This document shows positions 8,094 to 16,600 of a stretch of DNA of 34,963 bases, one piece after another. Numbering within the stretch: position 1 is the stretch's first letter; each line of letters begins with the position of its first letter. A program made the position numbers and the translations under genes. The notes beneath the pieces are model-generated. The model was not told the DNA's origin. It saw only the letters and a program-made list of their open reading frames with translations, and did not search any database. Source of the stretch: Candidatus Methylacidiphilales bacterium (GTDB lineage: Bacteria > Verrucomicrobiota > Verrucomicrobiia > Methylacidiphilales > JANWVL01); the NCBI GenBank assembly GCA_025056655.1, contig JANWVL010000154.1:1-34963 (forward strand), read 5' to 3'.

Positions 8094-8465
8094 ATGAGTA
8101 ACTTAACGAAGCGTGATTTAGTTGTTAGGATTAGCAATGAGACGGGACTTGTGCAGCATCAAGTGTTGGAGGTGCTTCAGCGATATTTTGATGCGATGAT
8201 TGAGAGTTTGATTGCTGGGCGGACTGTGGAGTTGAGAAAGTTTGGGGTGTTTGAGATTAAGTGGCGGAAGGCGCGTGTGGGTCGGAATCCGAATAAGCCT
8301 GAGACGGATATTGTGATTCCGCCTCATCCTGTGGTGAAGTTTAAGCCAGGAAAGATTTTGAAGGAGAAGTTGAAGGAGATGGCTGCTCAGGGGCCGAAGC
8401 CCGAGGATGGAGGGGGTAAAGGCGACGCGTCGCAGTCCTCCGAGCAGGTGGCTGCTTTGGGCTAG
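8094..8465 (+). CDS. HU/IHF-family nucleoid protein with C-terminal tail
   Basis: A small DNA-bending protein of 123 residues. The HU/IHF core occupies residues ~1-95: the helical dimerisation part (LTKRDLVVRISNETG), the strand GRTVELRKFGVFEIKWR, then the flexible arm with the Arg-Asn-Pro tip (GRNPNKPETDIVIPPHPVV) that inserts into the minor groove, and FKPGKILK. A tail of about 28 residues (QGPKPEDGGGKGDASQSS) extends beyond the usual ~90-100 residue family length; it is Gly/Ser-rich and probably disordered. I preferred this ATG because HU proteins normally begin a few residues before the first helix; another ATG lies seven codons upstream. hisS starts within a few bases of the stop, so the two are likely co-transcribed. 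Confidence 0.9.
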   Translation: MSNLTKRDLVVRISNETGLVQHQVLEVLQRYFDAMIESLIAGRTVELRKFGVFEIKWRKARVGRNPNKPETDIVIPPHPVVKFKPGKILKEKLKEMAAQGPKPEDGGGKGDASQSSEQVAALG

Positions 8466-8470
8466 TGCGG

Positions 8471-9673
8471 ATGCAGGCGTTGCCGGGTTTTAGGGATTTT
8501 TATCCGGAGGATTGTGCGTTTCGTGAGGGGATTGTGGCGACATGGTGCGAGGTGTCGCGGCGGTATGGGTTTGTGCGTTATGATGCTCCTCCGCTGGAGC
8601 CGCTGGAGCTATATACGCAGAAGTCTGGGGGGGAGATAGTGGGGCAGCTTTATCATTTTGTGGATAAGGGGGGACGAGCGGTGGCGCTGCGGCCGGAGAT
8701 GACGCCGAGCTTGACGCGGATGGTGGCAGCGCGGTATCGGGATTATCGGAAGCCGATGAAGTGGTTTTCGGTGCCGCAGGTGTTTCGATACGAGCGGATG
8801 CAGCGTGGGCGGCTGCGGGAGCATTTTCAGTGGAATTGCGATATTATTGGTGAGGCGGGTTTGCAGGCGGAGGTGGAGCTGATCGCGTTGGTGATCGATG
8901 GGTTGCGGGCGTTTGGGTTGGGAGAGGATGATTTTGTGGTGCGGTTGAGTGATCGTGTTTTTTGGGCGGATTTTTTGAGGAAAAGAAATGTGCCAGAGGA
9001 GAGGTGGTATGAGGTTTTCCAAGCCATAGATAAGTGTGAGAGAGAGCCGCGGGAGAAGACAAGTGAGAGGTTGGGGGTGTTGGCCGATGAGGTGATGAGG
9101 GTGATAAATGAAGGGGCTGCGAGCGAACGCCTCGATGAGGTGGAGGCGGGCTTGGCGCGTAGGGGGCTTGGCGGGTATGTGAGGCGAGATTTTCGGATTG
9201 TGCGAGGGCTGGCGTATTATACGGGTGTGGTGTTTGAGGTTTTTGATCGAGGCGGCGCGTTTCGGGCGATTGCTGGGGGGGGTCGGTATGATGAGCTTTT
9301 TGCGAAGCAGGGAAATGAGTCGGTGCCGGCAGTGGGTTTTGGCATGGGGGACGTGGTGCTGGGAGAAATTTTGCGGCTGAAAGGATGGAAGGCAGACAGG
9401 CGGATGGGGGTAGATGTTTTTATTTTTGTGGAGGATGAAAAGTTTCGAGCTGATGCCGATCGCTGGACGCAGGCGCTGCGGGAGAATGGGCTGTGCGTGG
9501 ATGTGGCGTTGAAGGCGTCGAAGATTAGCAGGCAATATGAATTGGCCGAGGAGCGCGGAGCACGATGGGGAGTGATGTTCGATCAGCAAGGAGTGTTGCT
9601 GAAGAATTTGGTCTCTCGGGAACTGAGGCGTGTGAATGAGGTGGGGGAGGTGTTGGCTTTAGTTCGTTTATGA
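8471..9673 (+). CDS. hisS: Histidine--tRNA ligase
   Basis: Charges tRNA-His with histidine in the cytoplasm. The class II core is clear: QALPGFRDFYPED at the N-terminus, RPEMTPSLTRM, motif 2 around RYERMQRGRLREHF, the histidine-specific RGLAYYTGVVFE and AGGGRYDEL. The C-terminal ~90 residues form the anticodon-binding domain. Motif 3 reads GFGMGDVV rather than the common GFAIGLER, so the usual motif-3 Arg is absent; I recall this variant from planctomycete/verrucomicrobial HisS. The length (400 aa) is normal and against the shorter HisZ regulator. A GTG at 8465, overlapping the stop of the HU gene by one base, is an alternative start. The downstream hairpin terminator closes the HU-hisS unit. 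Confidence 0.92.
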   Translation: MQALPGFRDFYPEDCAFREGIVATWCEVSRRYGFVRYDAPPLEPLELYTQKSGGEIVGQLYHFVDKGGRAVALRPEMTPSLTRMVAARYRDYRKPMKWFSVPQVFRYERMQRGRLREHFQWNCDIIGEAGLQAEVELIALVIDGLRAFGLGEDDFVVRLSDRVFWADFLRKRNVPEERWYEVFQAIDKCEREPREKTSERLGVLADEVMRVINEGAASERLDEVEAGLARRGLGGYVRRDFRIVRGLAYYTGVVFEVFDRGGAFRAIAGGGRYDELFAKQGNESVPAVGFGMGDVVLGEILRLKGWKADRRMGVDVFIFVEDEKFRADADRWTQALRENGLCVDVALKASKISRQYELAEERGARWGVMFDQQGVLLKNLVSRELRRVNEVGEVLALVRL

Positions 9674-9703
9674 GCGTCGTTGGGGTTGTGTTAGTGTGAT
9701 TGG

Positions 9704-9740
9704 AACGGCGAATGGATGAGGGAAGGTCGCCGTTGTTTTT
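9704..9740 (+). terminator. Rho-independent terminator after hisS
   Basis: Perfect 8-bp stem AACGGCGA (9704-9711) with TCGCCGTT (9727-9734), a 15-base loop, then GTTTTT. It lies about 30 bases after the hisS stop. The T-tract is only on the plus strand, so it serves hisS and not the convergent sufT. Confidence 0.85.
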
Positions 9741-9784
9741 AATGGATTAATGTATCATGAGGAAGAAATTAAAGACGTGGAGGA

Positions 9785-10333
9785 TTAAGCGATTCCGAGT
9801 TTTTTTCGGCCTTCAGCTGAAATGCGAGAAGGGTTCCAAGGAGGGTCCCAAACGACTTCCACCTGAGCTCGATGAACTCCTGGTAGGGCTGCGATTTTCT
9901 TTTGGGCATCGTTAGCAATAACTGGTCCCATTCCGCAGCCGGGAGCTGTAAGCGTCATTTTGACATGAACGACTGCGCCCTCGGGTTGCTGCTCAAGAGT
10001 GAGTGCATAGATCAGCCCTAGATCAACAATATTGACGGGAATTTCAGGATCGTAGCAAGTTTTCAAGACCTCCCAGATATCGTTTTCTGTGATAGTCGTT
10101 GTCGTGCCGACTGGGGTGGGAGAAGTTTGAATCCGTGCTTGTTTGCCTAAGGCGTCGGCGTCCTCAGCCTCTATACGAAAAAGTCCGGGTTGATGCGGCA
10201 CGATGACAGTGTATGTGCCGCCGAGAGCTTGCGTGATGAGAACTGACGTGCCGGCCGGCAGATGAATACTGCTGCCACTAGGGATTTGTATAGCCGTGAC
10301 ATCTCGAGTGAGCGTAATCAAGTTTTCTGACAT
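9785..10333 (-). CDS. sufT: Putative Fe-S cluster assembly protein SufT (DUF59/MIP18)
   Basis: A 182-residue protein of the SufT type: an N-terminal ~80-residue beta-rich domain (ITLTRDVTAIQIPSG...) followed by a DUF59/PaaD-like domain (~residues 85-180). The diagnostic pieces of the latter are YDPEIPVNIVDLGLIY and LTAPGCGMG with its conserved Cys. Proteins of this family help mature Fe-S proteins or maintain the Suf pathway in the cytoplasm. The start lies 28 bases after the ferritin stop on the same strand, so the two probably form an iron-related operon. No Shine-Dalgarno sequence is visible before the ATG. No other suf genes lie in the window. Confidence 0.88.
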   Translation of the reverse strand: MSENLITLTRDVTAIQIPSGSSIHLPAGTSVLITQALGGTYTVIVPHQPGLFRIEAEDADALGKQARIQTSPTPVGTTTTITENDIWEVLKTCYDPEIPVNIVDLGLIYALTLEQQPEGAVVHVKMTLTAPGCGMGPVIANDAQKKIAALPGVHRAQVEVVWDPPWNPSRISAEGRKKLGIA

Positions 10334-10361
10334 AACCCAATTCTAAATCTAATCTAGAAGA

Positions 10362-10871
10362 TCAATCTTTATCGTGTTGGTTTTCTTGATTTTTTCGGGC
10401 AAGATACTGCTCTACGTGAAGGAGTCCGCCTTCTCCTGCACGTTGCACAACTTTCAATAAATGATCCATTGTGGCGACCTCCTCGAGTTGCTCCTCAATG
10501 AACCATTGCAGAAAATTTTGTGTAGTATAGTCGCTTTCGGAGATGGCAACTCGAAGGATGTGATGAATCTGTTGAGTCACTTCCTTCTCTCGCTGAAGGC
10601 TGAGTGCTATTGCCTGCTCGGCAAATTGAAACTGACATATAGGCGCTGGTATAGCCGGAATTGCGGCGCGCCCGCCTACGTCGATGACATATTTCAAAAA
10701 CTTGTAGGCATGTCCCCTCTCTTCGTCAGATTGTTTATAGAAGAAAGCCGCAAGCTCTGGAAGGGCCTCAGCCTCGAAATGCGCAGCTATCGCTGTGTAT
10801 TGAAGCGAGGCAGAAAACTCATTCCCTATTTGTTGATTTAGCAAATCCAAAACTTGTGATGAGGTAAGCAT
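10362..10871 (-). CDS. Ferritin (non-haem iron storage protein)
   Basis: A 169-residue four-helix ferritin that should oxidise Fe(II) and store the mineral inside a 24-mer shell. Ferroxidase ligands can be placed: Glu18 in QQIGNEFSASLQY, Glu51 and His54 in DEERGHAYKF, and the acidic EEQLEE in the fourth helix. Length and motifs fit prokaryotic ferritin rather than bacterioferritin: no clear haem-binding Met or Dps-type pattern was seen. The promoter lies directly before the ATG, so the mRNA should be nearly leaderless. sufT follows 28 bases downstream, linking iron storage with Fe-S assembly. No Fur-like box was recognised. Confidence 0.92.
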   Translation of the reverse strand: MLTSSQVLDLLNQQIGNEFSASLQYTAIAAHFEAEALPELAAFFYKQSDEERGHAYKFLKYVIDVGGRAAIPAIPAPICQFQFAEQAIALSLQREKEVTQQIHHILRVAISESDYTTQNFLQWFIEEQLEEVATMDHLLKVVQRAGEGGLLHVEQYLARKNQENQHDKD

Positions 10872-10879
10872 ATGCTATA

Positions 10880-10907
10880 ATTCTACTCTAACATTTCAAA
10901 CTTGCAA
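10880..10907 (-). promoter_or_regulatory. Promoter of the ferritin-sufT unit
   Basis: On the minus strand TTGCAA (10907-10902), a 16-base spacer and TAGAAT (10885-10880). The -10 box ends nine bases before the ATG, so the transcript would begin within a few bases of the start codon. Confidence 0.5.
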
Positions 10908-11000
10908 ATCCTACTCACCTTCTGCGAAAAAATATAAAACACAATTCAACAATAGAAAATCTCAACCAGGCCGAGCATTCATCGAGAAAAGCCACTTGTA

Positions 11001-11366
11001 ATGGAAAATTTTCTGCGCCGATTAACCCTTCATAATGTTAGAAACACCCTCTTGCGCCTACCATTTGAAATTCGATCTCAAATCAGCTCTATCACATTTT
11101 ATGTTTTTCCATCACCCATTCCGAATATCCACAAAGGAGTCAGTCAAGATACGTTAGGCTTATTCCAGGGAACCACTATGCTGGAGAGTTTTCAATGCCC
11201 AATGGATCAACCTCCAAGTATAACTTTATTTTTCATTAATATCTGGAACTACGCGGATCAAAATTTAAGACGATTCCATAAAGAAGTTGCGTTAACTCTA
11301 CATCACGAAATAGGGCACTATCTGGGATTGGATGAACTTGATTTATCAGATCGTGGGTTGGCTTGA
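11001..11366 (+). CDS. Small zincin-like metallopeptidase family protein
   Basis: A 121-residue protein of the minimal zincin type (DUF1025-like). The C-terminal HHEIGHYLGLDELDLSDRGL holds the HExxH zinc motif, and the Asp of GLDE is the likely third ligand. The N-terminal part (RLPFEIRSQISSITFYVFPS) matches the family's usual layout, including the following TLGLFQGTT strand. There is no signal peptide, so it is probably cytoplasmic. The physiological substrate of this family is not known to me. The base composition is AT-richer than the hisS region. It stands alone: the upstream ferritin is divergent, and the next gene follows after 67 bases with its own -10-like box. Confidence 0.82.
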   Translation: MENFLRRLTLHNVRNTLLRLPFEIRSQISSITFYVFPSPIPNIHKGVSQDTLGLFQGTTMLESFQCPMDQPPSITLFFINIWNYADQNLRRFHKEVALTLHHEIGHYLGLDELDLSDRGLA

Positions 11367-11415
11367 GGAAACAAAAAATCACGATAAATTCAGAGTTGCT
11401 ATTCATAAAAAATTT

Positions 11416-11433
11416 TATAATGTATAAATCGCT
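11416..11433 (+). promoter_or_regulatory. -10-like box before the winged-helix gene
   Basis: A perfect TATAAT (11416-11421), followed by G, ends 12 bases before the ATG. A TATAAA overlaps at 11423-11428. No well-spaced -35 box was found: TTGCTA at 11396 gives only 14 bases. Transcription would start about six bases before the ATG. Confidence 0.35.
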
Positions 11434-11928
11434 ATGGACATCACAAAACTAACACCGAAACAGTTGCAAAATATCCTTCGACTAATGAAGGAAAAAGAAG
11501 CGTTACTTGCGAAGATAGCTGCAATCGACGAGCAATTAAGAGCATTAAGTGCCTCTGATGAAACGCATTTGGAGAATACGACAGCATCTAGAGCGTCTAG
11601 AAAAAGACGTTCCAAGAGAAACACACGGATAGGAAAAGCCGTGCAGGCTAAGCGAACTGCGAATAAGAAAAAGTCACTACCTTTGAAAAAACTAATTGTT
11701 GATCTCTTACAAACCGCAGGCCCAGAAGGACTCGCCGTAAGAGATATTGCAGAAAAGCTAGGTGTTCCTAACAATAATATCTTCAGTTGGTTTTATACGA
11801 CGGGGAAGAAATTTTCTAATATCATCAAAGTCGGCGATGGTCGATTTGCATGGCAAGTCTCCAATCCTTCCCCAGAATCAACTCCCACCTCTGAACCAAA
11901 CTCGATCCCACAGCCCCCTGCAAACTAA
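11434..11928 (+). CDS. Basic protein with coiled coil and winged-helix-like domain
   Basis: I do not recognise this 164-residue protein by name. It has three parts. Residues ~5-42 are a predicted coiled coil (LRLMKEKEALLAKIAAIDEQ). Residues ~52-80 are very basic (SRKRRSKRNTRIGKAVQAKR), suited to nucleic-acid contact. Residues ~82-142 look like a winged helix or HARE-type HTH: LKKLIVDLLQTAGPEGLAVR, DIAEKLGVPNNNIFSWFYTT, then a wing ending VGDGRFAW. A Pro/Ser-rich tail follows. A nucleoid-associated or regulatory DNA-binding role is an inference from this layout. A weak hairpin with a T-tract follows the gene. Confidence 0.75.
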   Translation: MDITKLTPKQLQNILRLMKEKEALLAKIAAIDEQLRALSASDETHLENTTASRASRKRRSKRNTRIGKAVQAKRTANKKKSLPLKKLIVDLLQTAGPEGLAVRDIAEKLGVPNNNIFSWFYTTGKKFSNIIKVGDGRFAWQVSNPSPESTPTSEPNSIPQPPAN

Positions 11929-11975
11929 ATCAAAGAATAAGACTAGGCTCGATTCGAGTTATACATACAAAGTTG

Positions 11976-12003
11976 AAGCCTTAGATTTTTTCAGGGCTTT
12001 TTT
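11976..12003 (+). terminator. Possible terminator after the winged-helix gene
   Basis: A 5-bp stem AAGCC (11976-11980) with GGCTT (11995-11999), a 14-base loop and six T's from 11998. The stem is short, so it may be weak. The position between two convergent genes (this one and phoU) fits. Confidence 0.45.
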
Positions 12004-12022
12004 ATCCTTTCGATAAAATCAC

Positions 12023-12688
12023 CTAGTCGGTTTTAGATACAAGCTGCTGGTGACGGATATCCGTGCCGAGGTGAAGATAATAAACTTCTTCGGCAATGTT
12101 TTTTGCATGATCCGCTATTCGCTCAATGGACTTAGATACCGTCATCAAATTCAAGGCGCGTGTAATTGTCGCCGGCTTTTCAATCATGTAGCTTGTGAGC
12201 TCTCGCGCAAGCTGTTTGTTTATGGCGTCCACTATCTTATCCCGCTGAATAAGCTTTTGCATCTCATCGGGTTTTTCTCGGATAAACGCTTGCAAAGCAT
12301 CACGTAGCATCTCTTGTGCGAGTGAAGCCATCCTCGGTATGTCAATGAGCGGTTTAAGCGGTGGTTCAGCGTTAAGTTCTACTGCGCGTCGTGCTATGGT
12401 TACCGATTCATCACCGATACGTTCAAGGTTACCGCATATACGCGTAAGGACGAGCATCAGTCGACAATCTTTAGCAACTGGAGCATGCGTAGCAATATAT
12501 GTGACTACCATCTCCTCTATAGAAACCTCTAAACGATCGATCTCTGAGTCATCGGCTTGAACTTTTTCGGCAATCTTATCATCTCGGTCTACTATCGCCT
12601 TGACTGATTCCTTGAGGCTACGCTCGGCGAGGCTAGCCATAAGAAGAAGCTCCTCCTTGAGCTTACTTAGAAGCTGTTCAGTAGCCAT
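12023..12688 (-). CDS. phoU: Phosphate uptake regulator PhoU
   Basis: A 221-residue PhoU protein made of two three-helix repeats. Each carries the metal-binding signature: NLERIGDESVTIA in the first half and SIERIADHAKNIAEEV in the second. PhoU normally acts at the membrane with PstSCAB and PhoR to shut down phosphate uptake and Pho signalling when phosphate is plentiful. No pst or pho genes are in the window. The gene starts 21 bases after the mdh stop, which itself follows rpoC by 29 bases, and no terminator is visible between them. It may therefore be read by transcription from the RNA polymerase operon, which is unusual for phoU. Confidence 0.93.
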   Translation of the reverse strand: MATEQLLSKLKEELLLMASLAERSLKESVKAIVDRDDKIAEKVQADDSEIDRLEVSIEEMVVTYIATHAPVAKDCRLMLVLTRICGNLERIGDESVTIARRAVELNAEPPLKPLIDIPRMASLAQEMLRDALQAFIREKPDEMQKLIQRDKIVDAINKQLARELTSYMIEKPATITRALNLMTVSKSIERIADHAKNIAEEVYYLHLGTDIRHQQLVSKTD

Positions 12689-12709
12689 AAGTGGCCGATC
12701 ATCCTATCA

Positions 12710-13630
12710 TCAAAGATTCAGCTTTTTAATGCTTTGCGCCACATGAGCCGCGCTAGACTGCAGTTGAGAAAGCTCCTCAGGAGTAAGCTCCAATTCGATT
12801 ACCTTCTCTACTCCATTGCGCCCTAATATCGCAGGCACTCCGACAAACTGATCCCTAATCCCATACTGACCCGTACACCATGCAGCTACAGGCAGAACCC
12901 TTTTTTCATCACGAACGATAGACTGCACCATTTGCACCGTAGCAGCGGAGGGAGCATAATATGCACTCCCCTTTTGAAGTAGCTTAACAATCTCAGCCCC
13001 TCCGTTTCTCGTGCGCTCTACAATCGCATTCAGACGTTCAGCTGTGATTAACTTATCCACAGAAATCCCACTAACAGTAGTATAACGAACAAGGGGCACC
13101 ATATCGTCACCATGGCCCCCGAGAACCATGGCTTGAACATCCTTGTGAGCAACGTTAAGTTCCATCGCTACAAATGCTCGAAATCTGGCTGAGTCAAGCA
13201 CCCCTGCCATCCCCATAACGCGATGGCGTGGAAATTCCGTCACAGCTCCCACGAGATACGTCATGACATCTAACGGATTGCTCACTACAATCACTATAGA
13301 TGTAGGGGCATACTTTTTAATGTTTTCCGCTACGCCCCTGACAATCTCAGCATTTTTATACAACAAATCATCTCGACTCATACCCGGCTGGCGCGGAAGG
13401 CCGCTAGTTACAATCACGATATCCGAGCCTTCATAGTCAGCAGGATTATTTGTGCCGTAAATTTTTACCTCAAATCCCTCTAGGCATGCACTTTGCATAA
13501 TGTCAAGCGCCTTACCCTGAGGCATCCCTTCAATGATGTCGTGTAGAACTACGTCTCCTAAATTTTTTTCTACTATTCTTTGTGCTGTCGTTGAGCCAAC
13601 AAAACCCGCACCGACTACTGTTATTTTCAT
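12710..13630 (-). CDS. mdh: Malate dehydrogenase (LDH-like type)
   Basis: Interconverts malate and oxaloacetate with NAD in the TCA cycle. The 306-residue protein starts at the nucleotide-binding GAGFVGS loop; Asp of VLHDI should hold the NAD ribose. The substrate loop LPRQPGMSRDDLL has the Arg pattern that distinguishes malate from lactate dehydrogenases of this fold, and GGHGDDMVPL contains the catalytic His173. NPLDVMTYL and AGVLDSARFR are also standard. This is the LDH-like MDH found in many PVC, Bacteroidetes and alphaproteobacterial genomes. It lies only 29 bases after rpoC on the same strand with no hairpin between them and no Shine-Dalgarno sequence. Confidence 0.95.
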   Translation of the reverse strand: MKITVVGAGFVGSTTAQRIVEKNLGDVVLHDIIEGMPQGKALDIMQSACLEGFEVKIYGTNNPADYEGSDIVIVTSGLPRQPGMSRDDLLYKNAEIVRGVAENIKKYAPTSIVIVVSNPLDVMTYLVGAVTEFPRHRVMGMAGVLDSARFRAFVAMELNVAHKDVQAMVLGGHGDDMVPLVRYTTVSGISVDKLITAERLNAIVERTRNGGAEIVKLLQKGSAYYAPSAATVQMVQSIVRDEKRVLPVAAWCTGQYGIRDQFVGVPAILGRNGVEKVIELELTPEELSQLQSSAAHVAQSIKKLNL

Positions 13631-13659
13631 AGACAGACTTTACTATGGTGTTGCACCTA

Positions 13660-16600
13660 TTAAGATGTTGTTTCTCCTAAAATTTGTAACGCCTCTTTCT
13701 TTTCTTTCTCTACTATGGGTTCACCTACTGGTTCACCTTTCTCAATGATTCGAATGGCTCTATGGCCTATAAAGCCTGTTCCAGCAGGGATGATATGCCC
13801 CATTATGATGTTCTCTTTGAAACCGCGCAAATAATCAATCTTACCCATAGTAGCAGCTTCTGTAAGCACTCGTGTTGTATCTTGGAAACTAGCTGCAGAG
13901 ATAAAACTCTCGGTTTCTAAAGAGGCCTTCGTTACGCCCAGAAGAACTGGGGTCGCTTCTGCCGGCTTACCACCTTTCTCTTCAATTTCCCGATTTGCCA
14001 ATTCGAAAGTAATCCGATCGACCTGATCACCCCATAAAAAGTCTGTGTCACCCGGATCCGTGATTTTCACCTTCCTTAGCATCTGACGAATAATGATTTC
14101 TATGTGTTTATCATTAATTTCTACACCCTGTAAGCGGTAAACCTCTTGCACCTGGTTAAGAAGATACTGTTGCAATTCGCTAACCCCGCACACTTCTAAG
14201 ATCTCGTGCGGCATGACAGGTCCCTCGGTGAGCTGTTGTCCTTTTTTGACATAGTCACCCTTGTATACGATAAGATGCTTAGATAAGGGGATTAGATGCT
14301 CCTCCTCTTCTTTAGTCTCCGGATTTCGAATGATCAATTTCTTTTTGGCGCGGACAATTCCAACAATATCTACGATCCCATCTATACGAGCAATCTCAGC
14401 AGCATCTTTGGGTTTTCTCGCCTCAAATAGCTCTGCAATTCTCGGTAGCCCACCGGTGATATCTTTCGTTTTAACCACTTTACGAGGAGTCTTAGCCAGG
14501 CGTTGGCCAGCTGACACTTTCTGATTGGCCTTCACTTCAATATGCGCCCCAGCGGGAATGCTGTAGGAAGCAACAACTTCTTTGTTTTCATCTACAATCA
14601 CAATCTGCGGATGAAGATCCTCCTTGTGTTCGATAATTACCATACCTGCCTGTTTACTGGCCTCGTCGATTTCCCGCTTCATCGTTACCCCCTCTATAAT
14701 ATCCTTAAACTCGACTGTGCCAGATTTCTCTGTAAGTATGGGTATGTTATATGGATCCCACTGTGCAAAGACCGTCCCCTTGGGTATACGCTGCCCATTT
14801 CCCACGCTTATAACCGAGCCAATAACAATACTATATCGCTCCAGCTCCCTGCCTTCATCGTCAACAATAGCCACAAATCCGTTTTTGTTTAAGACAACAT
14901 AATTTTTCTCTTGATCTTGAACTACGCGTAGATCAATAAATTGCACCACACCATCATTCTTAGCTCGTATCTGAGGTTGTTTAAATACTTGAGAGGCTGT
15001 GCCACCGATATGAAACGTGCGCATCGTAAGCTGTGTCCCTGGCTCACCGATAGATTGTGCTGCAATCACACCTACCGAATCCCCTGGTTTTGACATACGC
15101 GCACTCGCATAATTATAACCGTAGCACTTGGCGCATACCCCTCGGTGCGTTTCGCAGGTAAGCACAGACCGTATTCGAACTCTCTCTTGGCCTATATTCT
15201 CAATTTCGGAAGCTTTAGCCTCATCTATAAGTTCGCCAGCCTTGACGATAATATTTCCAGTCACAGGGTTGCGTATCTCATCACACGAGACACGTCCAAT
15301 AATTCGGTCTGCAAGACGAACAATCTCCTCATCTCCTTCGTAAATTGCTTGCACCCATATCCCCTTCGTTGTCCCACAATCCTCCTCCGTCACAATTACG
15401 TCCTGTGCCACGTCGTGTAATTTCCGAGTCATGTAACCAGCATCAGCAGTTTTAAGGGCCGTATCTGCAAGCCCTTTACGGGCACCATGAGTAGAGATAA
15501 AATACTCGATTACAGACAAACCTTCCCGGAAATTAGAAAGAATGGGTCTTTCTATGATGTCCCCTGAAGGTTTAGCCATCAAACCGCGAATACCCGCTAA
15601 CTGTCTAACTTGCTGCTTATTTCCACGCGCCCCTGAATCCACCATTAGATAAAGTGGATTCAATTCTCTCCGCCCTTTGTTATAATCTAACGTCCGAAAC
15701 ATCACTCCAGAAATCTCATCAGTAGCCTGCGTCCAGATATCCACAATCTTGTTATACCTTTCTCCTTCCGTGATAGCTCCAGATCGATACTGCTTTTCCA
15801 CTACCGCAATCTGCTCATGCGCCTTTTGTATGACTCTGTCTTTTTCTTCCGGTATAATCATGTCATCTATGCCTATAGATATCCCCGCACGAGTTGCTTC
15901 ACTAAATCCAAGTTCTTTAAGTTTATCCAAAGATTTCACAGTCGCGTCATGCCCCGCGATCTGGTAACATTTCAATATAATCTCCCCTAGTTGCTTCTTG
16001 CCACATGTCTTGTTATAGAAACCAAGATTCTCCGGCCACACCTGGTTAAAGATAACGCGACCAGCCGTCGTAGTTATCAACTTCGAGTCCGGATCTCCAA
16101 ACGGCGTTTTTTTACCCCAATCCGGATTTCTATAAAGTATCGGTTCATGTGTTTGAATCAACTTCTCAGCATGCGCAAAAAGAACTTCATCAGCCGATCC
16201 GAATAGAGGAAGACGTTTAGATTCTTGATGCTGTTGGCGTTTTGCCATCAAGGTTATATAATAACACCCTAAAGTAATATCTTGCGTCGGAGTCGTTATC
16301 GGTCGCCCACTTGATGGCGAAAAGATGTTATTTGTCGATAACATCAACAGCCTAGCTTCAAGCTGTGCCTCTACAGATAATGGAACATGGACAGCCATCT
16401 GATCTCCGTCAAAGTCTGCGTTATATGCTGTGCAGACAAGCGGATGGATTCTAATAGCCTCACCTTCTATCAACTTTGGCTCAAATGCTTGAATAGAAAG
16501 CCTATGCAAAGTCGGAGCACGATTGAGTAATACAGGATGGCCTTTCGTGACGTCTTCTAAGATATCCCATACAATATTCTCTTGCCTTTCTATCATCTTT

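Noticed and set aside
6986-8137. 383-codon minus-strand frame over the SDR gene
   Set aside because: His/Pro/Arg low-complexity product opposite a gene with clear SDR motifs; caused by C-rich antisense.
8609-9589. 326-codon minus-strand frame over hisS
   Set aside because: Antisense shadow; hisS motifs are on the plus strand.
11396-11430. dif-like recombination site suggested by the skew flip
   Set aside because: The AT-rich stretch lacks recognisable XerC and XerD arms; it is better explained as a -10 region.
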